A stretch of DNA of 64,000 nt from Erythrobacter oryzae (GCF_030271515.1 NZ_JASCXI010000001.1:620001-684000); one strand, 5' to 3'; shown: positions 36,625 to 45,902, numbered from the stretch's first letter. Notes: generated by a model not told the origin, from the letters alone. Numbers and translations are program-made.

Positions 36625-37610
36625 GCGACGAAGGCTCCGTTCCGGCTGCGCAATTCGGCCGGGATATTGGCGTCGAACCACGCGGCGACAGGCTCCAGCG
36701 CGGGATGCGCCAGATCGCGTTCCAGCGCCGCCCAGACGCGCGGAATCATCGCGAGGTAGCGCGGCTTGCCGTCGCGGATATTTAGGCGGGTGAAGATGCC
36801 CACGATCTTGGCGTTCCGCTGCGCGCCGAGGGTCGCGTAGTCGGCGAGAAAATCGTCGTCGATGCCGCCCACGGCGCCGACATAATGGACCAGCATCGCC
36901 GTTTCGAGATCGACCGGCACATCGCGCCGCGCGTCCTGGAGGAGCGAGACGAGGTCGTAGGCCGGGTGGCCGACCAGCGCGTCCTGAAAGTCGATCAGCC
37001 CTTGCGGCGCGCTCGCCTTGCCGCCGAGCAACATGATGTTCTCGGCATGATAGTCGCGCAGCACCGTGACGCCGGGGGTCTGCCGCGCGAGCACGGGAGC
37101 CATCACCGCTTCCCACGCCTTGGCATAGCCTGCGACGTCGACTTCGAGGCCCTGTGCGGGGCACCACCACTCGGTGAGCAGCGCCGCCTCGCGGGCATAG
37201 ACCGCCATGTCATAGGGCGCGAAGGGGCCCGGCGGCAGGCGGTGGAGCGCGGCGAGCGCATCGACAGCAGCCTCATAAGCCGCGCGCTCCTCGCCCGGGT
37301 TTTCGTCGAGCCAGTCGCGCATCCGGTCGTTGCCGAAATCCTCGGTCAGCACCCAGCCTGCGCCCGCATCTTCGGCGAGGATCGCGGGCGCGCGCATCCC
37401 GTGGTCGCCCAGCCAGTGCGCGACATGGAGGAAAGGCGCGGGGTCCTCGTGCGGCGGGGGGGCGTGCATCAGCATCGCGCTCTCGCCCCCGGCACGCGTC
37501 AGGCGGAAATAGCGCCGGAATGAGGCATCGCCGGGCAGCGGGGCCACCTCGGCCCCGCCCCAACCGGCGTTTTCGACAAATGCGGCAAGACCTTCGGGCA
37601 GCTGGCTCAT
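36621..37610 (-). CDS. amgK: Anomeric sugar kinase AmgK (MurNAc/GlcNAc)
   Basis: 329 residues of the aminoglycoside-phosphotransferase fold. The catalytic loop LRDYHAENIMLL and metal motif LIDFQDALVGHPAYDL are present. AmgK phosphorylates C1 of N-acetylmuramate in the peptidoglycan recycling route shared with MurU. ATG 37610 overlaps the tsaE stop (ATGA). Confidence 0.88.
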   Translation of the reverse strand: MSQLPEGLAAFVENAGWGGAEVAPLPGDASFRRYFRLTRAGGESAMLMHAPPPHEDPAPFLHVAHWLGDHGMRAPAILAEDAGAGWVLTEDFGNDRMRDWLDENPGEERAAYEAAVDALAALHRLPPGPFAPYDMAVYAREAALLTEWWCPAQGLEVDVAGYAKAWEAVMAPVLARQTPGVTVLRDYHAENIMLLGGKASAPQGLIDFQDALVGHPAYDLVSLLQDARRDVPVDLETAMLVHYVGAVGGIDDDFLADYATLGAQRNAKIVGIFTRLNIRDGKPRYLAMIPRVWAALERDLAHPALEPVAAWFDANIPAELRSRNGAFVA

Positions 37611-38071
37611 GGCATCCGCCCTACCCAATCAGCCCCGCCGCGGGCAATCGCAATCCGACCGCCTTCCCCGCTTTCTCCGACCGGCTCGAGCGCGATCGCA
37701 AGGCACCCTCGCTCATGCGCGAATCCGCCCGCGTGATCGGGCCATTCGGCGAGCATCACCGCGCCCTCGCGGTAATCATCGAGGCCGATTTCGACGAGTT
37801 CGGAAGGGTCGTCGAGCCGATAGAAATCGGCATGGACAACCGCGAGGCGCAAGGGCGGCGCGGCGTAGGTCTCGATGATCGTGAAGGTCGGCGAAGGCAC
37901 CTCGCCTTCATGCCCCAGCGCCGCGAGAATCGCGCGGGCGAGCGTCGTCTTGCCCGCCCCAAGCCCGCCTTCCAGCGCCACCACATCCCCCGCCCGAACC
38001 CGCGCCGCGATGCGCGCACCATAGGCCGCCATCGCCGCCAGATCGGGGAGAGCCTCGCGCGCCTCGGTCAC
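37607..38071 (-). CDS. tsaE: tRNA threonylcarbamoyladenosine biosynthesis ATPase TsaE
   Basis: 154 residues. P-loop EGGLGAGKTTLARAI, SPTFTIIETYA and VVHADFYRLDDPSEL are characteristic. TsaE resets the TsaBD complex that makes t6A37 in tRNAs reading ANN codons. Start GTG 38071 overlaps the divL stop (GTGA). Confidence 0.95.
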   Translation of the reverse strand: MTEAREALPDLAAMAAYGARIAARVRAGDVVALEGGLGAGKTTLARAILAALGHEGEVPSPTFTIIETYAAPPLRLAVVHADFYRLDDPSELVEIGLDDYREGAVMLAEWPDHAGGFAHERGCLAIALEPVGESGEGGRIAIARGGADWVGRMP

Positions 38072-40431
38072 GGCAGGCGGATCGTCGCCGTCGTCCCCGC
38101 GCCCTTGCGGCTGACGATCTCGAGCGTCCCGTCATGGCCCGCGATCAGCTGCCGCGCGAGCGGGATGCCGAGCCCGGTGCGGCGTTCGGACGCACTCTCG
38201 CCGCCGGGCTTCACCCCGCCCTGGGCGAGCGCGAGTTCCTGCGCGCTCATCCCGCGGCCATTGTCGGCGATGCTGATCTCGATCCCCCATCCGGCGGAGG
38301 GATCGGGCGCGCGGCGGATCTCGATCACGATCCGGCCGCCGTCGGGGGTTCCGGCGATGGCATTGTCGAGCAGATTGCCCACCGCCCGCCCCAGCTGGCG
38401 CGGATCGGCCTCGATCACGCGGCCCCGGCGGCCCTTGAGGTCGAGGCTGAGCCCTGCCGCGATGATCGCCTGCTCGCGCTCGCGCACCAGCGTGGTGAGG
38501 AAATCGAGCACGTCCAAGCGCTCCTTGCGGATCGGCAGCAGCCCGGCCTCGGACTGCGAGAGATCGAGCACGTTCTCGACCTGCTCGGTCAGCCGCTCGA
38601 CCGCGGCGAGGATCGCGTCGACATATTCGCCCGCCGCAGCAGGGTCCGCCGCCGCGCCGCTTTTCAGCAGTTCAGCATAGCCGCCGATGGTGGTCAGCGG
38701 CGTGCGGAATTCGTAGCTCATGTTGGCGAGGAACTTGGCCTTGACCGCATCGGCCTCTTCCAAAGCCTCGGCGCGTTCGCGCAGGGCCTGCTCGGCCTTC
38801 TGCGAGGCGGTGATGTCGAGCACGGTCAGCAGCCCGTTGCCGTCGGGGAGCGGGATCCCGGCAAAGCGCAGCGTGCGCCCGTCAGCCAGCTCCACCTGCC
38901 CGCCCTTCTCGCGCCGGTCGAGCGTTGCCGCGCGCACCGCCGCGCCGATCATCGCCGCCTCCTCGGGGTTGACGAGGTTGCGCCCGATCGCGCTCAGCAA
39001 TTCATCGGCGCTCGGGTGCTTGTCGAGCAGCTCGGTCGTGAGGCCCCAGGTGCCCGCAAAGCTGCGGTTCCAGAGCTGGACCGAGCCATCGGGCGCGAAG
39101 ATCGCGAGCGCCTCGAACAGGCTGTCGAGCGTCGCCGTGCGGGTGCGCAGCAGCGTGTCGCGCACGGCAGAGAGCGCGAGGCTTTCGGTGCGGTCCTCGG
39201 TGATCAGCACCAGCCCGCCGTCGGGCATCGGCTGGGCGACGACGCGCAGATGTGTGCCACCGGGCAGCGGCCAGGCCTCCTCGAGCGTATCCTGCATCCC
39301 GAACCATTGGGTGCGCTCGCGCCGCCATTCGGGAAAGTCGCGCACTTCCGGCGTGCGGCCACGCTCGCGCGCTTCGGCGAGGAAGCGTTCGAACGGGGTG
39401 TGCGCCTCGATCGCGTCGTCGGTGAGGCTGAACAGGCGGCGGAACGGGCGGTTGGCGAAGGTCAGGCGCTCGTCGGCGTCGAACAGCGCGACGCCGACCG
39501 AAAGCTGGTCGAGCAGCGCGCGCTGGGCATCGCGGAAGGCGCGGAACTCGCGCGCGACCTGCTGCTGCTCCTCGATGTCGATCGCATAGCCCGCGACGCC
39601 CTCCTGCCCGAGCGGCAGGTCCGAGACGCGCAGGGTGCGCCGCGCGCCGAGAATGGTCGCGGCGACGATGCGTTCCGAGGCATTCTGGCTTTGCAGGCTC
39701 GCCTTGGCGATATCGGCGGGCGAGCGGCCATCCTCGGGCTCGAGCAGCTCGATCTGGCCCTGCACCACCTCGGCTGCCGTCATGGCACCGACGGCATCGA
39801 CATACGCCTGATTGACGAGCTGGAGCTTCAACTCGGCATCGCGGAACCACATCGGCATGGGCGCGGCCTCGATCAGCCCGACGAGCGCGGCAAAGTCGCC
39901 GGTCGCGCGCGCGGCGGCGGCGCGCAGGCGGGCCATCTCGGCATGGCTCTCGGTGAAGTCGAATACCCACACCAGCGCCGCCCCGCCCGGCGAGACCTGC
40001 GGATCGGCGAGCGTGCCATAGAGCGCGAGGGAGCGCTGCGAGCCGGGCAGATTGATCGCCATGCGGAAGGGCGCGGCGGACTTCTGGGTGGTCTGGATCT
40101 TGCCCCACAGCTGGTCGATCTGCGCCTGCGAAAGCCCTCCCGCCTTGGCATTGCCGGCAGGCGCGGCCAGTTCGGAGAGGTATTTGGGCATAACGCCAAG
40201 GCCCAGCATCCGCGCGAGCCGCTCGGGCGCTTCGATCCGCCCGTCGACCCGCACCAGCAGCGGCAGCGCCGGGGCAACGTCGAGCAGGGTCTGCATCCGC
40301 TTGACGCTGGTGCGCAGCGCCTTGGCCCGCCGCGAACTGCGGTTCGCCCGCAACACGACAACGCCCGCCCCCACCGCCCAGGCGGCAAGAACGAGCGCGA
40401 TCAGCACCAGCGAAAGGGGCGAGAGGTCCAT
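38068..40431 (-). CDS. divL: DivL-type pseudo-histidine kinase with Tyr in place of the phospho-His
   Basis: 787 residues. One N-terminal membrane helix (about 6-28) and several PAS-like domains (about 180-520) precede a HisKA-type DHp and an ATPase domain. The H-box reads FLANMSYEFRTPL: Tyr573 (codon 38713-38715, TAC on the coding strand) replaces the phosphorylated histidine. The ATP-binding boxes remain (GNLLDNAIAG, ADNGRGMS, TGLGIPLARQL). Caulobacter DivL has the same His-to-Tyr change and controls CckA-CtrA through DivK without needing kinase activity. Length, domain plan and tsaE neighbour agree. Confidence 0.9.
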   Translation of the reverse strand: MDLSPLSLVLIALVLAAWAVGAGVVVLRANRSSRRAKALRTSVKRMQTLLDVAPALPLLVRVDGRIEAPERLARMLGLGVMPKYLSELAAPAGNAKAGGLSQAQIDQLWGKIQTTQKSAAPFRMAINLPGSQRSLALYGTLADPQVSPGGAALVWVFDFTESHAEMARLRAAAARATGDFAALVGLIEAAPMPMWFRDAELKLQLVNQAYVDAVGAMTAAEVVQGQIELLEPEDGRSPADIAKASLQSQNASERIVAATILGARRTLRVSDLPLGQEGVAGYAIDIEEQQQVAREFRAFRDAQRALLDQLSVGVALFDADERLTFANRPFRRLFSLTDDAIEAHTPFERFLAEARERGRTPEVRDFPEWRRERTQWFGMQDTLEEAWPLPGGTHLRVVAQPMPDGGLVLITEDRTESLALSAVRDTLLRTRTATLDSLFEALAIFAPDGSVQLWNRSFAGTWGLTTELLDKHPSADELLSAIGRNLVNPEEAAMIGAAVRAATLDRREKGGQVELADGRTLRFAGIPLPDGNGLLTVLDITASQKAEQALRERAEALEEADAVKAKFLANMSYEFRTPLTTIGGYAELLKSGAAADPAAAGEYVDAILAAVERLTEQVENVLDLSQSEAGLLPIRKERLDVLDFLTTLVREREQAIIAAGLSLDLKGRRGRVIEADPRQLGRAVGNLLDNAIAGTPDGGRIVIEIRRAPDPSAGWGIEISIADNGRGMSAQELALAQGGVKPGGESASERRTGLGIPLARQLIAGHDGTLEIVSRKGAGTTATIRLP

Positions 40432-40534
40432 TGCTCAACCGCTATGCGCGTGGGCGCACGAGTGCAACGGGAGACAACCCACCCGCCCCCGACCCCGTGC
40501 AAAAACGGGTGGGAGCGGGCGGATTATCGGCATC

Positions 40535-41959
40535 TTAGTAGCGGTAGTGGTCCGGCTTGAACGGGCCAGCCTGCGGCACGCCGATGTAGCTCGCCTGCTT
40601 GTCCGAAAGCTGGGTCAGCTTGACGCCCAGTTTTTCGAGGTGGAGCGCGGCGACCTTCTCGTCGAGGTGCTTGGGCAGGACGTAGACGTCGTTCTCGTAT
40701 TCGTCCGCCTTGGTGAACAGCTCGATCTGGGCGAGGGTCTGGTTGGTGAAGCTCGCGCTCATCACGAAGCTCGGGTGGCCGGTGGCGCAGCCGAGGTTCA
40801 CGAGGCGGCCCTTGGCGAGCACGATGATCGACTTGCCATCGGGGAAGGTGACGAGGTCGGTGCCTTCCTTGATTTCCTTCCACTCGTAGTTGCTGAGCGC
40901 TGCGATCTGGATCTCGCTGTCGAAGTGGCCGATGTTGCACACGATCGCCATCGGCTTCATCGCCTGCATGTGTTCGGCGGTGATGACGTCTTCGTTGCCG
41001 GTGGCGGTGACGAAGATGTCGGCGCGCTTCACGGCGTCTTCCATGGTGACGACCTCGAAGCCGTCCATCGCGGCCTGGAGGGCGCAGATCGGGTCGATCT
41101 CGGTGACCATCACGCGGGCGCCGCCGTCACGCAAGCTTGCGGCCGAACCCTTGCCGACATCGCCGTAACCGGCAACGCAGGCTACCTTGCCGGCCAACAT
41201 CACGTCGGTCGCGCGGCGGATCGCGTCGACCAGCGATTCCTTGCAGCCGTAGAGGTTGTCGAACTTCGACTTGGTGACCGAATCGTTCACGTTGATCGCC
41301 GGGAACGGGAGCTTGCCCTGCTTGGCGATCTGGTAGAGACGCATCACGCCCGTGGTGGTCTCTTCCGAGACGCCCTTGATCGCCTTCACCGTCTTGGTGA
41401 GGTAGCCGGGCTTGGCGGCGACGAAGGCCTTGAGCGCGCGCTGGAACTCGATCTCTTCGGCGTTGGTCGGCTCGCCCATTTCCTCGCCCGCTTCGAGGCG
41501 CGCGCCCCACAAGGCGAACATGGTGGCGTCGCCGCCATCGTCGAGGATCATGTTGGCGGTCAGGTCAGGATCAGCCTCGCTCGACCAGTCGAAGATGCGG
41601 CCCACATAGTCCCAGTAGTCCGCCAGCGTCTCGCCCTTGATGGCGAAGACCGGAATGCCCCGCGCGGCGATCGCGGCGGCGGCGTGGTCCTGGGTCGAGA
41701 AGATGTTGCAGGTCGCCCAGCGCACTTCCGCGCCCAGCGCGACGAGGGTCTCGATCAGCACCGCAGTCTGGATCGTCATGTGGAGCGAGCCGGTGATGCG
41801 CGCGCCCTTGAGCGGCTGCGAGGCACCATACTCGGCGCGCAGGGCCATCAGGCCCGGCATCTCGGTTTCGGCGATCATGATCTCGTCGCGGCCGAACTGG
41901 GCGAGCGCGATGTCCTTGATCACATATTCGGTGGCGGGGGCGGCAGCGAGGGTGGCCAT
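40535..41959 (-). CDS. ahcY: Adenosylhomocysteinase
   Basis: 474 residues. It hydrolyses S-adenosylhomocysteine to adenosine and homocysteine, keeping methyltransferases free of product inhibition. NAD-binding [20 protein letters not shown] and the C-terminal KPDHYRY are hallmarks. The ATG has AGGAGATAGAAAAG upstream. A palindrome about 94 bp upstream may be its operator. It starts the gene series toward trxA; the gap to divL is 103 bp. Confidence 0.97.
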   Translation of the reverse strand: MATLAAAPATEYVIKDIALAQFGRDEIMIAETEMPGLMALRAEYGASQPLKGARITGSLHMTIQTAVLIETLVALGAEVRWATCNIFSTQDHAAAAIAARGIPVFAIKGETLADYWDYVGRIFDWSSEADPDLTANMILDDGGDATMFALWGARLEAGEEMGEPTNAEEIEFQRALKAFVAAKPGYLTKTVKAIKGVSEETTTGVMRLYQIAKQGKLPFPAINVNDSVTKSKFDNLYGCKESLVDAIRRATDVMLAGKVACVAGYGDVGKGSAASLRDGGARVMVTEIDPICALQAAMDGFEVVTMEDAVKRADIFVTATGNEDVITAEHMQAMKPMAIVCNIGHFDSEIQIAALSNYEWKEIKEGTDLVTFPDGKSIIVLAKGRLVNLGCATGHPSFVMSASFTNQTLAQIELFTKADEYENDVYVLPKHLDEKVAALHLEKLGVKLTQLSDKQASYIGVPQAGPFKPDHYRY

Positions 41960-42052
41960 CTTTTCTATCTCCTATGCACAGACAGGCACACGCGAGGGCG
42001 GACTGTCCGTTGATGCGTCCAGCCCCCTAGCGGCACATGGGCTCCGAGGCAA

Positions 42053-42072
42053 ATATAAACTTATCTTTATAT
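42053..42072. promoter_or_regulatory. AT-rich palindrome upstream of ahcY, possible SahR/ArsR-type operator
   Basis: ATATAAA-CTTATC-TTTATAT: 7-bp perfect arms, 6-bp centre, in an AT-rich patch between divergent ahcY and peroxiredoxin. ArsR-family regulators SahR/SamR of proteobacteria are reported to bind similar palindromes before methionine-cycle genes including ahcY. The identity of the regulator here is inferred. Confidence 0.55.
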
Positions 42073-42149
42073 GTCTATTTGTTGCCCCTCGCCGCGCACC
42101 ACGATAGAGAGCGCGGCGCATACACCCCGCAAGAGAGGATACTCCCGCA

Positions 42150-42629
42150 ATGACCATCTCCGTTGGCGACAAGCTTCCCGAAGTCACCCTGATCAAGGCC
42201 ACCGCCGAAGGCCCGCAGGCAGTCAAGTCCTCCGAATATTTCGCGGGCAAGAAGGTCGCGCTGTTCAGCGTGCCGGGCGCATTCACCCCGACCTGCTCGG
42301 CCAAGCACCTGCCCGGCTTTGTCGAGAAAGCCGCCGACCTCAAGGCCAAGGGCGTCGACGAGATCGTCGGCACCGCGGTCAATGATGCCTTCGTGATGGG
42401 CGCCTGGAACAAGTCCGCCGGCAGTGACGACATCACCATGCTCGCCGACGGCAATGCCGAATTCGTCGAGGCGATCGGCCTCACCATGGACGGCTCGGGC
42501 TTCGGCCTCGGCAAGCGCGGCCAGCGTTTTTCCATGGTGATCAACGACGGCGTGGTCGAGCAGCTCAATGTCGAGGAACCGGGCGACTTCAAGGTCTCGA
42601 GCGCGGAGCACATGCTCGGCCAGCTCTGA
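42150..42629 (+). CDS. Prx5-type peroxiredoxin
   Basis: 159 residues. Peroxidatic Cys49 in VPGAFTPTCSAKHLPGF, with IVGTAVNDAFVMGAW and GKRGQRFSMVINDG typical of the Prx5/AhpE-like subgroup using glutaredoxin or thioredoxin. Reduces H2O2 and organic peroxides in the cytoplasm. Divergent from ahcY; the operator-like palindrome lies 78 bp upstream and could affect both. Confidence 0.92.
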   Translation: MTISVGDKLPEVTLIKATAEGPQAVKSSEYFAGKKVALFSVPGAFTPTCSAKHLPGFVEKAADLKAKGVDEIVGTAVNDAFVMGAWNKSAGSDDITMLADGNAEFVEAIGLTMDGSGFGLGKRGQRFSMVINDGVVEQLNVEEPGDFKVSSAEHMLGQL

Positions 42630-42690
42630 GCCCTTCGGAACGTCTCAGGTAAGGGGGCGCGTCCCGGCAGCGGGGTGCGCCCCTTTTGCG

Positions 42691-43380
42691 TCAGGTCAGC
42701 GGCGGTGCGCCGTAAGCCACCCACAGCGCTAACCCGGCTGCGAGGCCGCAGGCGAGCAGCCCCCTCACCCAGGGCACCGGACCAATACCCGCCACGCCCT
42801 CCATCGGCGGGCGGGTGCCGCCCACCATCGGGCTCAAGAGATCATCGCCCTTGACCGCATAAAAGCAGATCGCGGCGAGGTGCAGGCCGATCAGTCCGGC
42901 GATCCCCCAGAACAGCGTCTCGTGCAGCTCGGTAATCGTGTCGGCGAGCGCCACGCCCACCAGCTGGTTGAGCGGCCCGGTCGTCCCGTCGAAGGGATCG
43001 CCTGCAAACAGCCCAAGGCTGACCTGCAAAAGCATCGCGCCGAGCAGCACCATCGTGCTCCACCCGCCCAGCGGCGAGTGGCCGATGGCAGGCCCGGCAC
43101 TCCGGTCCCCGCGCAGATAGGCGAGCACGGCCTTCGGCCCCTTCACGAATTGCGTAAAGCGCGCGGTCTCGGGGCCGAGGAAGCCCCACAGGATGCGGAA
43201 CATCAGCAGGCCCAGCAGCGCGAGCCCCAACCGCTTGTGCAGCGCCCACTTGTCGTTCTCCGCCGTCCACCACATGGCGGGGATCAGCAGCGGAAAGCTC
43301 CAGTGGGTCAGCCGCAGCAGCGGGTCCCACACGCTGACGTCAGGTGGCAGGCCCGCGCGCGGCGGGGGAGTGTCACTCAC
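42691..43380 (-). CDS. Cytochrome b561-type membrane protein
   Basis: 229 residues with four main helices. Candidate haem-ligand histidines are in RLTHWSFPLL, ALHKRLGLALLG and ITELHETLFWGIAGLIGLH. The Ni/Fe-hydrogenase-type cytochrome b family passes electrons between quinol and periplasmic cytochromes. The GTG start (43380) directly follows the stop of the cytochrome c' gene, so they form one unit. Confidence 0.85.
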   Translation of the reverse strand: MSDTPPPRAGLPPDVSVWDPLLRLTHWSFPLLIPAMWWTAENDKWALHKRLGLALLGLLMFRILWGFLGPETARFTQFVKGPKAVLAYLRGDRSAGPAIGHSPLGGWSTMVLLGAMLLQVSLGLFAGDPFDGTTGPLNQLVGVALADTITELHETLFWGIAGLIGLHLAAICFYAVKGDDLLSPMVGGTRPPMEGVAGIGPVPWVRGLLACGLAAGLALWVAYGAPPLT

Positions 43381-43905
43381 CTATTTCTTCTCGTCGTCTT
43401 GCCGGAACTTGTCGTGGCAGCCCTTGCACGCGCCGCCCATCGCCATCGCCTGCGCGGCCACCGCCGCCTTGTCGCCGCCGGGCGCGAGGCTCGCAAGCTT
43501 GCCGCTTTCGTCGACCAGCTTCTGCGCGGCGGCCTTGAACTCCTCGGGCTTCTCCCAGATCGCCGGGAGCGCCTCGGTCTTGAAGCCGTCGGCGGTGCTG
43601 GTGCCGGCGGGGAAGTGGTTCGGGATCGCCTGCGCGCGGGTGTTGATGTCGGTCGCGCTCGCCGCGATCAGGGCGAAATCGGGCGCATCGGCATCGAGCT
43701 GGCCGCGAATCGCCTTGAAGGCCTTGCCGATCGCCTCGAAATTCTCCTCGCGCTCCTTGATGATCGGCGGCGCTTCGCCCGCTGCCGTGGTAGCAGCGTC
43801 CGTGCCCTCGGCGGCCGGTTCGCCGGCATCGCCGCCCGAGCAGGCGGCCAGCAGGGCAAGCGGAGCGGCAAGCGCGACCAGACGGCGGGCGGTGAAAGGC
43901 AGCAT
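43381..43905 (-). CDS. Cytochrome c' (lipoprotein-like)
   Basis: 174 residues. Signal with lipobox LAAC (Cys22), a helical bundle (about 45-170) and a C-terminal haem site CKGCH (160-164), the layout of class II cytochromes c'. Such proteins bind NO or CO or carry electrons. Start 43905 is preceded by GAGGAG. Co-encoded with a b-type cytochrome. Confidence 0.85.
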   Translation of the reverse strand: MLPFTARRLVALAAPLALLAACSGGDAGEPAAEGTDAATTAAGEAPPIIKEREENFEAIGKAFKAIRGQLDADAPDFALIAASATDINTRAQAIPNHFPAGTSTADGFKTEALPAIWEKPEEFKAAAQKLVDESGKLASLAPGGDKAAVAAQAMAMGGACKGCHDKFRQDDEKK

Positions 43906-44040
43906 CGGACAGTCTCCTCGGATGATCGTCAATCTGATCCCGGCGAGGAAGCTATGCTGCTTTGCCGCTGACCGCAAATGCGAAAACGGGGCGCCCCCGC
44001 ACAGGAGAGCGCCCCGCTTCGATGGCAACCTTCGCGCGGT

Positions 44041-44481
44041 TTAACCGAGCGTCGTGGCGGTGTCGGCCTCGGCCACCAGCGCGGCGCGGTCCTGTTCGAC
44101 CAGCGCGAGCAGCGCGCTGCGCACGCGCTCACCCCGGGCATCGACCAGCTTGGCGATGGCTTCGGGGTTGCTCGGGCACCAGCCCGGACGCGCGCCGCTG
44201 GCGACGTCGTCGCTGGTCAGCGTGCGCCGCGAGCTCATCGTGCTGCCGACCTTGGCGACACGCTCGACGTCGAGCCTCGCGGTCCACTGGCAGCTGAGCG
44301 TGCTCGGCCGGCCGGCGACACCGGCCGCGCCGACCTGGCGCGTCTCGATCTTCACCGTGCCCTTGTAGTCGGCGGCGATCGGGCCTTCGGCGTGATCGAT
44401 CACCACCTCGTGCTCGAGCGCATAGGCGGGTGCGGCAAGGCTGGCAGCCAGCACCAGAACGCTCATCACAAACTTCTTCAT
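44041..44481 (-). CDS. Exported protein of unknown function
   Basis: 146 residues. A clear signal peptide (MKKFVMSVLVLAASLAAPAYA, cut before LEHEV) is followed by a soluble domain with two cysteines (LSCQWTARL, GWCPSNPEA) that could form a disulfide. AGGAG lies about 9 nt before the ATG. No family recognised. It may be transcribed with the cytochrome pair downstream (135-bp gap). Confidence 0.7.
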   Translation of the reverse strand: MKKFVMSVLVLAASLAAPAYALEHEVVIDHAEGPIAADYKGTVKIETRQVGAAGVAGRPSTLSCQWTARLDVERVAKVGSTMSSRRTLTSDDVASGARPGWCPSNPEAIAKLVDARGERVRSALLALVEQDRAALVAEADTATTLG

Positions 44482-44627
44482 GATGGTCTCTCCTGCTTGT
44501 CGCGGCCTTTATGGCCGTCGATGATGTGTCATATCATCGCAACAGGAGCGCTCCAACCAACCTTGGTTGCAATTTTCTCAATTGACCGTGAGCGGCGTCA
44601 ATCTGCCGATCGTTGCAAGCTTGAAGG

Positions 44628-45278
44628 TCAGTAGCCCATCAGGCTCATCACTTCCCGGCGGCTGCGATGGTCTTCGAGGAAGCAGCCGAGGATGCGGCTG
44701 GTGACCATGCCCACGCCGTGGGTCTTGACCCCACGGCCGGTCATGCAGCCATGCTCGGCCTCGATCACCACGGCCACACCGTGCGGATCGAGATGGTCCC
44801 AGATGCACTGCGCGACCTCGGCGGTCAGGCGCTCCTGGATCTGGAGGCGGTTGGCATAGCCATGCAGCACGCGCGCGAGCTTGGAGATGCCCACCACCTT
44901 GTTGCGCGGCAGATAGGCGATCGCCGCCTTGCCGGTGATCGGCGCCATGTGGTGTTCGCAGTGCGACTGGAAGGGGATGTCCTTCAAGAGCACGATCTCG
45001 TCATAGCCGCCCACTTCGGTGAACTGGCGGGTGAGGTGGATCGCCGGATCCTCGCGGTAGCCCTCGCAATATTCCAGCCACGCGCGCCCGACCCGCTTGG
45101 GCGTGTCGAGCAGCCCTTCGCGATTCGGATCGTCGCCCGCCCATGCGATCAGGGTGCGAATCGCGTCCTGCACGTTCTCGGGCACCTCGGGCTTGCCGAG
45201 CGGATTTTCCGGATCGAACACATCGTCGTGATCGTGGGCGGAGATATGGTTCATGCTGACTGGTCTTTCTTCACTCAT
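44628..45278 (-). CDS. folE: GTP cyclohydrolase I
   Basis: 216 residues. Zinc and catalytic motifs SHCEHHMAPITGKAAIAYLP and EHGCMTGRGVKTHG are intact. It makes dihydroneopterin triphosphate for folate. I place the start at MSEERPVSMNHIS (45278), with GAAGAG just upstream; ATG 45254 is also possible. The 176 bp to the next gene hold no other gene. Confidence 0.95.
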   Translation of the reverse strand: MSEERPVSMNHISAHDHDDVFDPENPLGKPEVPENVQDAIRTLIAWAGDDPNREGLLDTPKRVGRAWLEYCEGYREDPAIHLTRQFTEVGGYDEIVLLKDIPFQSHCEHHMAPITGKAAIAYLPRNKVVGISKLARVLHGYANRLQIQERLTAEVAQCIWDHLDPHGVAVVIEAEHGCMTGRGVKTHGVGMVTSRILGCFLEDHRSRREVMSLMGY

Positions 45279-45454
45279 CGGCTCTTCATCGAGCCCCCTC
45301 GCCTGTCGATCCCGAGTGACGTCAACCATCGAGCAACCGAGGCGTTCCGCGAAGATACGCCGATTGCGGCCGATGGATGCCATCCCCACCTATGCAAATG
45401 TAATAGGGGTTTTGCACAATGCATCCCCTTGCCGGAGGGAAAGGAGCAAATCGC

Positions 45455-45844
45455 GTGCGCGAACCCAGTGCTGCCGAATTCGAGACGCTTGCCCGTGCCG
45501 TCCTGGCGCGCCTCCCCGAGGTCTTCGCGCGCGAGCTCGAGGGCGTGGTGCTGCGGATCGAGGAGTTCGCCACCGACGAGCAGCTCGATTCGCTCGGGAT
45601 CGAGGACCCGTGGGATCTGACCGGGCTTTATGAAGGCGTGGCGCTCACCGAAAGAAGCCAGTGGGACAGCGAGGGGCTCCCGCCGGTCATCACCCTGTTC
45701 CGCCAGCCCCTGCTGGCCGAGATGGAGGAGACCGGCGTCGGCTTTGCCGAGCTGGTGCGGCACGTGGTGATCCACGAGGCGGGGCACCATTTCGGCCTGT
45801 CGGACGACGACATGCACGCACTCGAGGATTCGGTGGGGGATTGA
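45455..45844 (+). CDS. Zincin-like metallopeptidase
   Basis: 129 residues from GTG 45455, with AAGGAG (45441-45446) 8 nt upstream. The C-terminal motif HEAGHHFGLSDDDMHALE gives HExxHxxGxxD zinc ligands. Matches the small MMP_TTHA0227 / DUF1025-type metallopeptidase family. No signal peptide. Substrate unknown. Confidence 0.88.
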   Translation: MREPSAAEFETLARAVLARLPEVFARELEGVVLRIEEFATDEQLDSLGIEDPWDLTGLYEGVALTERSQWDSEGLPPVITLFRQPLLAEMEETGVGFAELVRHVVIHEAGHHFGLSDDDMHALEDSVGD

Positions 45845-45860
45845 AACCGCCGTTCAAAAC

Positions 45861-45902
45861 CAACAAGGCCCGCCGCCTCTTGCGAGGCAACGGGCCTTGT
45901 TG
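45861..45902 (-). terminator. Terminator of tRNA-Arg
   Basis: 12-bp perfect stem CAACAAGGCCCG (45861-45872) / CGGGCCTTGTTG (45891-45902), followed on the minus strand by GTTTTG. The stem starts inside the tRNA CCA. It also lies after the plus-strand metallopeptidase gene and may serve both. Confidence 0.8.

Noticed and set aside
41960..42149. SAH or SAM riboswitch in the ahcY leader
   Set aside because: The leader can form small stems, but the conserved SAH-riboswitch core (GAGGAGCGCUGC-like) is absent. The operator-like palindrome explains regulation better.
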